A stretch of 64,000 nucleotides of DNA, taken from Marsupella aquatica (taxonomy: Eukaryota; Marchantiophyta). The DNA lies in assembly GCA_973895155.1 (NCBI GenBank), contig OZ316894.1, forward strand, positions 26,722,001-26,786,000, given 5' to 3'. The translations under genes and the position numbers were made by a program. The notes beneath the pieces were generated by a model, which was given only the letters and a program-made list of their open reading frames with translations, made no database searches and was not told the origin of the DNA. Positions within the stretch are counted from its first letter, which is position 1; every line of letters starts with the position of its first letter. Below are positions 11,396 to 24,005 of the stretch, in pieces.

Positions 11396-11900
11396 TTCGA
11401 GTGAGGCAAGATTTTGAGGCGAGGGCAAGATGTTGGGGTGAGGGCAAGATGTCGAGGCGAGGGCAAGATTTGAAGGTGAGGGAAAGGTGTTGAGGCGAGG
11501 GCAAGATTTTGGGGGTGAGGGCAAGATGTCGAGGTGAGAGCAAGATTTCAAGGTGAGGGAAAGATGTTGAGGCGAGGGCAAGATTTTGGGGGTGAGGGCA
11601 AGATGTCGAGGTGAGAGCAAGATTTCAAGGTGAGGGAAAGATAAGGAGGACTGGTGAGGAAAAGATGTTGAGGAGAGAAAAGGTTGAGGGTGACGGTGAC
11701 GGAAAGATATTGTAGTGAGATAAAGATGTCAAGGTGAGCAAAAGGTAAGATGTTGAGTCAACGAAAAGATGTCAAGCAAGGTAAGAAAAGATATCAAGGA
11801 GAGAAAAATGTCGAAGGTGAGAGAAAATTTGATGGTGAGATAAAGATGTGACTGTGAGAAAAAATGGCGAGATGAGAGAAAGATGTCAAGGTAAGGTAAA
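11396..11900. repeat. Purine-rich tandem array (GAGGTGAGGGCAAGATG-type units)
   Basis: Degenerate units of about 18-25 bp, variants of GAGGCGAGGGCAAGATGTT, repeat across 500 bp with almost all purines plus T on the plus strand. A higher-order duplication is visible between about 11500 and 11645. The complementary strand carries apparent open frames rich in Pro, Ser and Leu that are only a by-product of the repeat. Confidence 0.85.
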
Positions 11901-13072
11901 GTTATTGTGGTGGTGTTTTATAACCTATGCGTTGCACAGAAATTGGGGTCCATGCAAGATAACTAAAAATTAACTAACTTCCAAAAAGTTAAATCTCCTT
12001 TTTAAGAGCAAAAGCCAAAATAATTTAATGTCAACCTACTCTCTTCCCCTTAGTGCTCACTCCCTAGCAAAACCATTATCTCAAGTAAATCTTTTCACTT
12101 TCATACCCCATGCCAATGTACTCTAAATTAATAGACCATAAAGTAATATACTTACACTTTAATGCTCCATGCCAAAAAGTATTATACGCAAGCTACAAAA
12201 TAACTACAGTAACAGATGCAAGTACTCTATGACTTACATACCTACCTTGTACTATAACTTACATACCTACCTTGTACTATAACTTACAGCCAATTTTAGG
12301 TTCCCATCTCACTCAATCCAAGAGCCTTAAATAATTCTAGAAAAGATCTGATGGCTTAGCATTGTTCCCTCCTTTTTCATTTTCGTAACGGGACGAAGGA
12401 CTAAAACTGGCGGGATTCGTTATTATAGTAGTAGATTTTACTCAAGAAGTTAGGTCTTGCATGCACCTTCAATAGACACTCTTTCAGTAAGTATGTAAAG
12501 TGAATATTTTAGTAATGTGGTGCATGAAATAATTGAAGGTCAATGACGCGTCCTTCTATGGCCTTGAATGTTCATGAGAAGTGTGCATCAAATCCGTTGT
12601 CACTCTATGAAGTCATGCTAATGTGATGCACACACAAATTGCCATAAATTAAAACTTGAAACTCCTGACCAGTGCTCTTCAACACTTTATAATAAGACCA
12701 AGTGAATGCCATGCATGAGCACACAACTTGTTATAAAATGAAAACTTGAAACACCTGCCACTGCACCTCCGGGTGCACCTCATAAACATCCATTGCTTAC
12801 CCATGTGCACCAAGCCCACCACCGGCTTAGCACTAAAGTAGTGCATTGACAAAATAATAAGTCTTCCACGACTCTATAGGGGTTTGATATGGGGACCTCT
12901 TGCCCCCAAACAAACTACAAAACAGTATAGCCAGACCGGCTTGAAACAACAGGCCAGACTCAATGGTATTTTACCAATACTCAATTGTGTCATTGTCCTC
13001 CCTCTCCCTATGCACAACAATTGCGCACAGCCCACCTCTACCTTTGCAATAGTGACTTGGCCATCCACAACT
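11901..13072. other. Intergenic DNA with a short tandem duplication
   Basis: At 12232-12288 a unit of about 26 bp (ACTTACATACCTACCTTG plus TACTATA) occurs twice. No gene, RNA or transposon protein is recognisable elsewhere in this stretch. Confidence 0.4.
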
Positions 13073-13359
13073 CTTGGGGGGGTTAACTTAGTGTATATTT
13101 TGGGGTACCACGTGCAATCCTAGCCTAATATAACATACCTATTTATAACAGAAATATTCCAAAAATATTCTATATTTTTTATATTAATGATCTATTTTAC
13201 TTCATAAAAGGTATATATTAGATAATCTTCTATAAATGTAGGTTTATAATACCTTCATTTGCTTCCTATGCTTTCAAAAAAATTTAGCTAATTTATATGA
13301 AAAATACATATTTTGGATCGCACGTGGTTCCTAAGATTTTTGATAGTCAACCCCCCGAG
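13073..13359. mobile_element. 287-bp hAT-type MITE, copy 1
   Basis: The element starts CTTGGGGGGTTAACTTAG and ends GTCAACCCCCCGAG. The inverted ends match imperfectly over about 43 bp, including ACCACGTGC near both inner ends. It is flanked by a perfect 8-bp direct repeat CCACAACT at 13065-13072 and 13360-13367. An 8-bp target duplication is typical of hAT superfamily transposons. The interior is AT-rich and non-coding. A second copy of the same length lies at 52579-52865. Confidence 0.88.
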
Positions 13360-13367
13360 CCACAACT

Positions 13368-16256
13368 GTGTTGATGAGGCTTTAAAAGACCACCTATCCT
13401 TGCTTGAACTTTGGTGCTATGAGTGAAGTTCGGCACTGTTGAGGGTGGATCACACAACCTCATCCTTCTTACAGGATGACATAGCAGAAGAGCCAACCCT
13501 GCTATTCAAATTTAAAGGTGACCCTGTGCTATTTGTTGTCTACATTTGACATAGGCCACCTCCTATGAGCTACACTGATGCGTCCTCGTGCTCCAGGCCT
13601 GGTACACATCCGCCCCCAAGCATTGCACCTGTAAAGCTCCTGTATTACAATTCTTGTGGACATTGCAATCTGTGAAGAGTGAACTCTGCATTGCAAATCG
13701 AGCACGGGTTTGCCTATATGTTTGACACATCCGATAGTGTGGATGTTTGCGTTTATAGGTCCAATTTGCTGCATCAGAGTCCCTGCAAACTTACTCTGCA
13801 TAACCTACAATAGGGAACCAAAAAAAAGGGACACAAAGTGCCCTGTGCGGAGTCCACGTTGCAGTTGTTAAGAGCTAACCATTTATTATTTAGTCCTGCA
13901 AAATCTGGGCTTTTACCCCCGCTTTTACCCTTGTTTTTTTCTCAGGCCAGGTTTTGAGGACGCACACATGTGATCTTAAATACAATTGTAAGAAGGATTT
14001 GTTTTTCTTCCCATCACTTCTTTCGGGTCCATTACTACCAGTTGGCTCTTACTGTAGATGCGGCCCCCCCCCCCAGGTCCACATGTTTTCTGCGTGATCA
14101 GTTGGGGCCTCGCCCCTTCTACTCAGCATGGGCTTTTGTTGCCTGGTTCTTACGAATTGGAACTTACTTCAAAGTCTCAATCTTTTCAAAATCCCACGGC
14201 ATCGTGAGCATTGCCACAAAGAGTACACCTAAGATGAACAGTTGGCAGACCTTAGCTTGTAGACAAACGGAGCACCACGGCTGGCAATGAGGCATAGGGA
14301 AGGATTTGGCCAGGGACACCGACTGGTCCAAACACAAGTCACTTACTAGGTTGCAAGCACACACTTCAAATTTTTTGGCAAATGAGGGAGGACAAAGAGG
14401 AGTTGCGGTGAATGTCATTGGTGTGGCCGTGAGGAAATTGCTGTTGACAACCTTGATAGAGGATGAACTCTCGCTGCCTGAGCTTCAGCTCACACACTCC
14501 ACAGGCTCAAGGTCCTCTTTGTCTATTTGACGTTTTATACTAAGTGTTCTGAAGTCTGATGACAACATACTTTAGATCTTTGTTTTATGGTCATGTCTGG
14601 AGCAAATAAGTTATGACTGCCCGATGATTTTGTTGTTCTCACCTGCCACCCCTATTGTTGAACCCACTTCCAAAGTGATTCTTATGGAGTTACTGCTGTG
14701 TGTGGGATTGCCATTTGTCCTGATGAAAAGAGATTGTATCACAGCCCGACCATTTCCTTGTTTTCATCTTTAATCTCTTCAATTCCAAAAACCTGTTGCT
14801 GCCAGATCAATACTCCGTGGAGTTAATGTGTTTGGTTTTGCACTGTATATTCCGATGCAAAGAAGTCTGTGGATGCCCTGACCAGCCATGGACCTGTTGA
14901 ACTTCCCCACTTTCTTCTACGCAGGTCTTTTGCCCTTTCGGTGTTCTGTGGGAACTACCGTACAAAGGAGGAACGACATTCCGTCGGTGGGTACTGTTGC
15001 TGCCGGGCAGGAATGGAAATTATATGCATGCAAAGGGCGTAGTGAATCTGTTGTTTTTGGGTTGACTCGCTCGCTCTCTTGCTTGTGGACTTCACTACTA
15101 CCCACTTTTGTGGCGTCCTACCGCGAAGCAGATCTTACATGTACGTATATACAGAAGGCAAGCGTCAGGGAGTGAAGCGCCTCTCTCACCGGCATCGGCA
15201 ATTCTGCATGCCTAATAACTGGAATCGCTAATCTAGCTACTGCAACGTTTTATGCACTAGGGTCTACTGAACTTTCGAGACATTCTGAAAAACTGGCCAC
15301 ATCAAAGTTCATACCAGAATTGACTGAAAGCACTGTGAGTTTGATTCTTTCCACATCAATGGCGATTTGATAACCTTATTTCATGTTGAGCACATAATGT
15401 ATAAACAATCGACAACATATCTTTGTGACGTTATCTAGACCTGCTGACCATGATGTAATTGATTGTTCCAAAGAGCTATCGTGGATGTAGGCTGCTCTTG
15501 AGTCTCCCTAAACTGTCTCCCTAAATTAAGTTATGGTGCTGTGATTGACTCTGCGGTGATTGTGACTGCAGACGAATGCGACGGCTGTTGTATGTGTTCT
15601 ATTTGAATTTCAAAGTCAGGGCAGGAACATTTATGTGCTTTATTCGAGGTTCAGAAATCAGGCTCGAACATTTGTGGACTTTGCCATGCTGTATGTAATT
15701 TATTCGTGGCACAAAAGTGCTCCAAGCAATATTGATCTATTCCTAGGACCTGGCCGAGCTGCCCATCTCTTATGATTGGTTGAGATCAATTAATTTGACT
15801 ACACGTGAAAAGGTTTGGACAAGTAGAGATAGAAGAGTTTAAATCAATTTATACATTTTATACATTTTACTGGATAAGATAATTGAACACAGAGAAATCT
15901 TTGTTGCCAGCTAGACTGTCCAATTGTGTCCACACTGAAAAGCTTGGAAGTCATCATTGAAGCTACACAGTCAGACAGATTGATTAAAGGGGGAGACAGA
16001 CATATTTTGTACCACATGTTAGGAAGAGCGCAGCTGGTCATCAAAGAGAGAGGCTGGGGACGAGAGTTAAATTTAGGGAGAAAACCTGGTAAAGGCCCGG
16101 GCAGACTGAGGCTAGCATCACAAGATTAGATGCACAGTAATCTTTACAGATTGGATGCACAGATTGTTCATTAAAGACACTAATAGGAATTGGGTGTTTG
16201 CTTGTTTTCAGTCAAGCAAGAGCCTATGACCATGAAGATTCTTGAATGCGGCTGAG
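13368..16256. other. Intergenic DNA, no gene recognised
   Basis: Several short open frames exist (for example near 13970-14290 and 14888-15175) but none has recognisable motifs, convincing splice partners or homology I can name. A C10 run lies at 14064-14073. Confidence 0.35.
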
Positions 16257-16780
16257 CTACAGGGATGGGAAGAAGGTTTGGAGCACTAGCACCACTCTTA
16301 CTGCAAATTCCAAGAGTGTAAATGCCATTTCTAGTGCCCCATGGAGATTGTCATTTCCAGTGCCCCGTGGAGACCACTCTTTGCAATCAATGAGTCTTGT
16401 CAAGGCAACGAGCTGGTAGTCCTTGGTGGTATGGTCCAACATGTTCTCCTTATCAGTAATTTGGATTATGCACATTCCAAGTTTTACATCGTTCGGATGG
16501 CCCAACACAAACGCATTGATCAGCTCCACATTCCTCCTCCTCCTAATCTAGTTATTGTGTGGACACTATCAATCACCTTCTTGAACTCACTAATTTTATG
16601 AGTGATCTGGTTGGCCAGAAACAACAAGTCTTCCTGAACTACCTTAAGTTTATAGTGCTCCTCTAGTTTTTGGTGCTTACTCTTCAACTTGCCCCTTGGT
16701 CTCCTGCATTTTCCAGACACATTGTCGTCTCTTATTTTGCGAGTTTTTAACAAGTGCAGTTCTAGCAAGTGCACAAGCAA
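16257..16780 (-). other. Possible degraded coding segment, unidentified
   Basis: Two partly overlapping minus-strand frames (16780-16520 and 16529-16257) have plausible protein composition. The first is lysine-rich and may form a coiled coil (QEDLLFLANQITHKISEFKK); the second contains LINAFVLGHPNDVKLGM. They are in different frames and have no motif I recognise. They could be a remnant of a host or transposon gene, or chance. Confidence 0.2.
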
Positions 16781-16981
16781 TAGTTGTTAGTGTCGTCTCT
16801 TCTTTTCATTGACAAGTAAAAATATATAGATATGCAAGAGTGGCAGCAATTTAACTTACTAACTCAAAAAAATTGTTGACAATTGAGTTTACAGTTCGGG
16901 TTGCAATCTAACAGAACTCTAGCCCAGCTCACAGCCCACCCAGGACGTCTAGCCCAGGCAAAACTAGCTGGCAAAGTTCTC

Positions 16982-17181
16982 CTACTTGGCACGAGCGGGG
17001 GGCACCTCCACCGAAGGTCCCACCCCATTCCCACCACCACATCTGAATCCTCCACGTCCGCCAGATCCCCCTCTGAACTCAGGTTGGTACTCTTCAGGGG
17101 CGCCTCCTTTCTCACCACCAGTGAATCCATCTCCTGGGGCTCCACAGCATTTTTCCCTGTCACTAAAACGAGGTCTATCTC
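16982..17181 (-). pseudogene. Remnant of the 40S ribosomal protein S10 last exon
   Basis: After a splice-like AG at 17182, the minus strand reads [11 protein letters not shown], then [18 protein letters not shown] and a Gly/Arg-rich tail, ending at TAG 16984-16982. Plant eS10 proteins end in a GDRPRFGDR...GGEKGGAP..FxPxFR glycine-rich tail, so the match is specific. The middle is corrupted ([10 protein letters not shown] where a Gly/Arg stretch is expected), and I could not find the conserved N-terminal domain upstream. This points to a duplicated fragment rather than a working gene. Confidence 0.6.
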
Positions 17182-17932
17182 CTACCTCTCCAATTTTGTG
17201 CTGGAAAAATCACAGAGGAAGCTTCCTACCCTACACCTGCCAGGAAACTGCTGGAAATAAGTTCAAAACAGGAAAAATATAGGCCAAATTATGCACAATA
17301 TCTTTTACAAACCAAGAAAAGATGAAGTAATGGTGATAAATGAAAGGCTTACACCCACATGGGCTCCCAGTTATGGACTCTCCTCCATCCCTAAGATACT
17401 CTAATTCATTTTTAAACCAAAAGAAAGACACAAAGAAAGAGGCAAAAAAGTGCACAAATGATTCCCTCCTTCAATGTCTTGTATTTCATCCCTGGAAAGC
17501 CCCTGCCATAGGCAACTCTTCACCTTCACCTAGCATACCTTGAACCTGGCCTCGTACCTTGTACCTTCTTGGGCAGGCCACTTGCCAAACAGGAGGACCT
17601 TGCCCACCCTGGAACCCTATTTTTTTAATTTAAAACATTCTTACTCCCCCTCCCCCTCCCTCTTCCTTACGCTTTGAAGTAAGAAAGGGCACAAAGAAGA
17701 GTAGAAAGAGGGTAAAAGATGCATCAAAGGAATAGAGGATCACAAAGACTTAAAAAGCATAAATGACACTAAGGGTAGCATATGGGCCAAAGGTAACATA
17801 AAGTTTTTTTTTATTTTTGTTTTGTTAACACAACAACCATGGGAGGTGGGAGGTTGGGTCTTGGCCCCTCACACAAAAAACCAAATTTTCTCGAGTCATT
17901 GGATTTCAATAGCGCTTCAGCACTCAAATGAT
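17182..17932. other. Intergenic DNA, no gene recognised
   Basis: A minus-strand segment near 17410 (WFKNELEYLRD) faintly resembles the S10 core but is too short to assign. The remainder is simple-sequence and unassigned DNA. Confidence 0.3.
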
Positions 17933-18378
17933 TGTTGCCGACTAGCAACTCAACACCACGAACAACAGAAGTCCACCAAAGATCGACTCCAACGGATGAA
18001 CAACAAACAAATCATCAAATTTCCATCAAGCTGCTCTGCTGGCCGCATAGTCTAACAAACTCAAAACCCACTCTCATTCTTCCAAGTAATGTTGTGCAAC
18101 CGGAATCCGGTCACAATGTACTATAAGTCAAGCTAAACCCACCCGCTAGCCATGTGGGACTCAAAGTCTATACAATAGCAAAACCTTGTCTAATATGGTA
18201 ACATGCCAACCGACATTGCTTCACTCTCAAACCATAGCTGTACTCACACAACAAAACTCTACTAGTGCCGGAAGACTCAACTTGGAAGAATGAGACCCAA
18301 AGTATAACCCCCTTCCTTGGCACAACAAGTGGTGACCTGGGTGAACGGGTCACCCTTACCAAGTGCCCTGTTATAACA
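17933..18378 (-). repeat. 446-bp solo-LTR-like repeat, copy A
   Basis: On the minus strand it begins TGTTATAACAGGGCACTTGG and ends TCGGCAACA, giving the TG..CA ends usual for LTRs. A diverged copy in the opposite orientation lies at 52557-53297; after removing a MITE and its 8-bp duplication that copy is also 446 bp. No protein is encoded. The 5-bp flanks (acaat and atcat) do not match, so the solo-LTR assignment rests on the ends and on the two-copy comparison. Confidence 0.6.
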
Positions 18379-19336
18379 ATTGTGGACTCTGTACACATCT
18401 AGGACGTTGGTGTATACAACTAGGAAGATTAGTTTGATGCTTCTTCCATTCCTGGAAACAGAACTAGATGTTTTGGCTTTGGCAGAACGAGTGTGTAGTC
18501 AAATCTTTCGCCAGTTATCTCTGGTTATGCTTTTGCACAGCAAGTGTGCCATCAAACCGTTCACCGGTCATCGCTGTTTATTCTTGGAGGGTGGGTCCAT
18601 CTGCAGATCGCTAGATCCCCAACTCTGAGGCTTCCGAGGTTACCACGTTATCATTGCGTTTCTGTTGTTCCTACCGACCAGATAAGAGCTACACCAACCA
18701 AGAGAGCAAGTGTGCCCTCAAATCGTTCGCCGTACATTCCAGGGTGGGTCCATGGCGGCGAGACCGTAAGCCCTAAACTCTGAGGCTTCAGAAGTTACCA
18801 CAGCGTTTCTGTGGCTCCATACGGACTCTTGAACAGCTCCACGAACCACATCCTCAAGTTCATCACATAGCCACTCAGCGATATGGTAGGGGAGAAGGAG
18901 CCGACAACATTAGGCCAGACAGAGACTGACTTCTCGGCCAGTGTCTACCGAGTTGACATACGTTTAAAGTTCCTAAAGCTAGATCTTTTCACCCGTGTTC
19001 AACTTGTGAGAAATCAATGCTATTCCCGAGAAAAGCAATCATGACATACATTCGTACCGGATCCCAAGTAACGGACAACATCTTCGATGAGTGATGCTCA
19101 AGATTTGGGTAATAATGTATTACATTTACTGCAAATAGTGCGACGGTCAAGGCTTCATATATGCTACTTAGTCCGAGATGTATAATTACCAATATTTGGG
19201 ATCCTGCTTACAGAGCCCTTGCAGTCAATTGCGACTGATAAATGGTGTCTACTGCTGCTCAATGAACAATGTACAATACCGATGCGTCTGTACTCCTACA
19301 AATGAATCCTATCAGTTGTCATGAAAAATTCGTAAT
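18379..19336. other. Intergenic DNA with an imperfect duplication
   Basis: A segment of roughly 110-130 bp containing GCAAGTGTGCC, GGGTGGGTCCAT and AACTCTGAGGCTTC occurs at about 18540-18668 and again at about 18707-18812. No gene is recognised. The part near 19200-19336 should include the 3' UTR of the BASS gene. Confidence 0.4.
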
Positions 19337-21618
19337 TTAAATTAGTCCTAAATCTCGGCTGTCCCCCGTGAAAAAGTTGACTAAGTTCGGAACCAGGTCC
19401 CTTACCTGATGTCCCTTCCCCCAAAAGGATGCCAGTGATAGACCCATAAGAGCCATCACTACAACAGAGCAAGCAGGGGGAACCGCATTACTCGCTCCTA
19501 AAAACTGTGAGGCCAGGAGCATTGCTAAAGTAGAGCTTTGCATCCCTGTACAAAGGGATATTGTGCGAGCATCTTTGTCCGCTTGCCTGCACATGGAAAT
19601 GACGGACAGATGTTAGGTCCCAGCCATTGAAGTTCCAGATCACATAGACACATAGACAAATATATGTGCTTGTCATCTGCTAAACGACTAGCGCCGTAAA
19701 CACCGAAAGTCCTTTCAACAGGTATCAACATGAACAAAAAATAAACAACGAACATATTTTAGGCATGCTGCCATACCTCCATAAAGAGAATTTGGAGATC
19801 CAGTAACCCAAAACAAATGATCCGATATGGAAAGCCAACACAGGGACCATCAACTGAAGGCCATCCATCGACACGATTCTCGCCCTATTCAGGGCTAGCG
19901 GACTGCCAATGCATAAAGATGTGCAAACCATGGCCAATAATGGCAAAAATGTGCGTGCTTTGTCGACAGCAGATTTGGCATAAGTGTTTAAAGCCAGACC
20001 CAAAAAGACTGGAGCGATCACAACCTGCACAAAAACATATCATGGGATGAGCGTCTCGAATGAACGCAACTGGGATTACTTATTACTCATGAATTGCGTT
20101 CCGAACTAGACACGATAACTAGTCAAACATTCTTCTCCTTATATAGATTTTCAGAAAACAATACCTGTAAAATGGACGTAGCCATAGCAATGATATCAAC
20201 GGGCACAACGGACCCAATGAGTATCCGGGTCAGTAGAGGTGTAATAGCTACTGAACTTATCGTCGTCAGACTAGTGAGGACAATGCTGAGAGCCACATCT
20301 CCTTCACTAAGAAAGGCAGCATAGCTAGAAAGTTGGGCACCCGCGACACATGATGTGAGAATGAGCCCAGGTGCAAATGCTGCTGGCACATTGAAGAATT
20401 TGACAATCATGAATCCTAGTAGCGGCTTCACCATGTACTGCGCAGTATACCCAATCAGCACTGGCAAAGGTCTGTCCGACATCCAAGCACCGCTCAAATC
20501 AGTTGATGGTGAGAAGCAACCGGATAACAAGCGCTTGCATTTGACAGGGGAGATTTCTCACAATTAGCAAAGCTGACGAGTGGGAGAGACTTTCGGGATA
20601 CGGCAAAAGAACAAAACCAATGACAAGGGACATATTTGAGAACTCCAAGGCAGCTCTCCTAAGTTCGTCCGCACAAGAAAAAGGTCCTTCGCGAAATACG
20701 TTTAACCATTTTGCGAGACACAGCCAATCAACCCACCTTTGTGCCACCAGGGCGAAATCTGACACGGAAAGCTGGACTCCAATTGACAGCATGATGCCCC
20801 CAAGTGCTGGAGCATAGTAATCCTTGCTCACCCTACAGAAACAGAAGGTACGTTAACTGCTTGTCCCAAGGGTCCTTCAATTTCTTCTGAAGAAACCCGG
20901 AATTGCCCAGTGCGTCAAACTTAGGGATAAAACATACGAAGTGCATTCCCAAGGGACAGGAAAGTACGAAGGCTTTCCGACCACACTCGGCAAAGGGTGG
21001 GAAGAAAAATGAAGTAAACACATGCTAACGCCGTATGCAGGTTAAAAGAAAAATTCGCAATGAGGAATCAGAAGACCGAGTGTGAAGTGTTACTTGAGTG
21101 CGAAGATTTTCATTTAAGAGTTAAAATCAAAGATGAAATTATAAACACGACTAAAGCAGCGGAAATGGAAGAAACCCATTCGGAGAAAGGAGCTAGGCCT
21201 CGAAAGGAAGCTCGCCTCCAAATTAGGTCAAGATCAATGCCATCAACTGTTTGGTACGTAATTAAATTCAAGATCAATGCCATTAACTGTAGTTTGCGTA
21301 GAATTTTTGACAAAATCCTTACCACGTAAACGAAGCAGGTTGTGTAAGGGCGGCAATTGCAGTGCCCGCAACTACATAAGGGAGCAACTTAGATAAGGTC
21401 TTCGAAATGTCAGCCTTCTTCCCTTTGTTATACTTCCTCATCTTGATCCCAAAAGTTACCTTGGAAACGTTGCCTTCCCTTTTGCACGTGCCAACACGCC
21501 CTTTGTGCTTCGCCATGGCGACAACCCGAAAAGCTCTGTCTTTGAGTCTTCTCAGCGAATGGAGACGATTGGAGAGAAACAGTTGGCAGAAGAGAGGGAG
21601 CAAAGAAGAAAAGCCCAT
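19337..21618 (-). CDS. BASS: BASS-family sodium/metabolite cotransporter, plastid-targeted
   Basis: Five GT-AG exons join in phase: 21618-21323, 20832-20737, 20471-20165, 20024-19777 and 19586-19337 (TAA), giving 398 aa. Plant BASS proteins are plastid inner-envelope Na+-coupled carriers of organic acids. After a transit-like N-terminus (MGFSSLLP... RVVAMA) come hydrophobic helices with family motifs: GVQLSVSDFA, RPLPVLIGYTAQY, KPLLGF, TSCVAGAQLSSYAAFLSEGD, GSVVPVDIIAMA, PVFLGLALNTYAK, MVCTSLCIGSPL and TISLCTGMQSSTLA. The last one matches the conserved discontinuous-helix region. Wording is closest to plant BASS1/BASS3; I do not separate these. An in-frame ATG at 21798 would add 60 residues; 21618 gives the usual length near 400. 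All motifs and frames are intact, so this looks like a working gene. Its substrate cannot be read from the sequence. Confidence 0.92.
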
Positions 21619-21798
21619 GGAAGTAGAAGCTTCTTCGTCGCCAAGAAGCCCACCACGACCATCTGAAGGTGATCTCTCCTTTGAGCATGACCGTCTCTGT
21701 ACCAGACTCCTCCCAGGAGCTGGAGGCAGCTGAAATAAACGGAGATTTCTTCCTGGGGCAAGGAAACAAACACCCTCAGAAAAGAATTGTAAAAGCAT

Positions 21799-23924
21799 AC
21801 ATTTCCGACTTTCAAGGCCCCATGCTCCATGTTAAACCGACCGTCACATCTTGTACACGTCCGACTCCTGTCCTACAAAATGATGTATGACGCAGCTCTT
21901 TTGCAACCACAGTCCATTACTTGCAACATGAGTTCCAATAGGGTTGACAAAGACTAAGATTTGCCAGTTACAGTTTGTTCAAAGAACGCCATCTCCGTTT
22001 TCAGCCTTGTCCATAGTCCATTTCTACGCCAGCTGTCGGAAATCATTTATAGGTCAATCGAGAGGCAAATACGATCACAATTGAGCGAAGAGTCCAGGCT
22101 AAGAGTTCATTCAAGACTTGAGATGGGAGGATGAGAGAAGAGTCCAGGCTAAGAGTTCATTCAAGACTTGAGATGGGAGGATGAGAGAAGAGTCCACGCA
22201 CGTAGTTCATTCAAAACTCGGGAAGGGAGGATATCTCTGCTTCACTACACTTACCTGGACGTCTGCTCGAGAATCCTTCTCCGGATTTTGTCAAAGCTAA
22301 AGAAGGTAAACAGCGCGCGCTTGTCGATAGAGCACTAGCACACGCTGTGACCTCGACAGAGCATAGCGGAGCATGCCTCCTTGATGAGGCTGATGTACTA
22401 CCCGCAGCCAGCCACGATGTGCAGCAAGCAGAGGTGCCCACCAAAATGGAAGCCATTCCTTACTGCAACCAGTAGATTCAATCTCACTACCCAAAACACT
22501 CACAGGGATGGAGAGATGAATGGATTGCAAAAACACAATCCAGAGACCTCCAACCCCAAGAATGAAACTAAATCATAGGAGAGCTGTGGAGCGAGTCTGC
22601 TCGAATCAAAACAACCTCATCCCTCGATAGGATATCACCTCCACCAACATTCATCATTTCCGAAACCGTAAGACTGGAACGAAAATCAAGCTGGACTCCC
22701 TCCAGCCAGCTCCTAAACCACCTCCTCCAAACGATCGGTTCAGGAGATGACTCCCCAACTTAAACTTCCTTTCCAATTCTTGACTCACACTGGTCCTCTT
22801 CAAGGATCTCCCTGAGGACAACTGCAGATATCAACTTCGTGTCCCTGCATGTTGCAAAACGCGAGAAATGCACATGCAACTACCGAAGAACTGACTTGAA
22901 CACTGAACCACGTAGTAGCTAGAAATATGTCTCTTCGTTCACCTTCCTGCCTGCTCCAGTTCAATCGAATCAAATCAAACGAGCACTGTAGTTTACTCTG
23001 CTGGGCTGCAAGAAGAAGTGCCAAATTAAAAAGAAAGGCGGCGCAGCCACACTGGACAGAAATGTCCCAGAACCGTGACAAAACTCTTCGCAATAGACAG
23101 CAGCGCCCGCCTGCCTGGCTGCCTGGCTTGTTGCGGTCACTTTGTGGCACTCGTTGCTCGCTCCATCAGTCTCACCAATTGCACCCTCCCTGTGTCGTTT
23201 GGCGCATTATTGTCCAACAGCAGTACAGCACCCACCACAGTAGACAATTCGATCGAAGTACTGAACTCGAACTAGAAGGCTCCTGTACCACTGGCTGCAC
23301 TGTGTGCGGCCACACGCCCAATCACCCTCCCTTAACTCCTCACTCGCAAGCCTAAATAACGAATTGGAACGATTCATCCCTTCCCGTTCCAAAGTAGCAT
23401 TGATGACCTCGATGAATGGATGCCTCGACCGGAAGGGCGGATGGTAATCGAACAGGTTACGAAGGCATTAGAATCTAACGGCTGCTGCAGTGTGGTCGAT
23501 TTCGAGGAAGATGACGGCCACACGTTCTTCCATCATTGACTGCAATCGAGAGGACCGTCGGTTGAGAACTTGAGATGTTACTATGGGAACCACGGTGATA
23601 GACTTTTTGTTTTCCAGAAAAGTAGTGGAAAGGAGGGCATCTACGATAGTCTCGACCGCGGAGTGCGGAGGGGTAATAAAGGTTCTACTACTAGGACGCC
23701 TCAAACCTGCCTCACCCCGTTTTGGGGGGCATGGCTGAGCTGAGGACAGAGGGGGGAGAAGGTTCTAGTAGGGGCCTCTCAAACCTGCCAGACCCTTCTT
23801 TTGGGTGCGGGCATCCTGAGCTGAGAAGGAAATCTGGAGTGTGTTGGGATGGTGGACTCGCCAAACTACCACTGGTAGGTTATTATTTGCCTTGACCCGG
23901 TTGGGAGATCCAAACTCGGTTGAG
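21799..23924. other. Upstream of BASS gene; intergenic
   Basis: Apart from the tandem repeat at 22091-22230 I see no supported gene. Short open frames at 22800-23355 on both strands have no recognisable features. Confidence 0.35.
22091..22230. repeat. 50-bp tandem repeat, 2.8 copies
   Basis: The unit starting AGTCCAGGCTAAGAGTTCAT repeats exactly at 22091 and 22141; a third, partial and diverged copy starts at 22191. Confidence 0.9.
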
Positions 23925-24005
23925 CCAATTAACTAAAGTGACATCGATTAACAATAAGTAGGGGGCCAATTAACTAAAGTGACATTGATTAACAATAAGT
24001 AGGGG
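23925..24005. repeat. 41-bp tandem duplication
   Basis: CCAATTAACTAAAGTGACAT followed by GATTAACAATAAGTAGGGG occurs twice in direct succession with one mismatch (23925 and 23966). Confidence 0.9.

Noticed and set aside
11211-11620. Minus-strand frames rich in Pro/Ser/Leu repeats
   Set aside because: They follow the purine-rich tandem array and have no independent coding evidence.
22800-23355. Overlapping frames of 116 and 142 codons on both strands
   Set aside because: Neither shows motifs, splice partners or plausible targeting features; likely chance.
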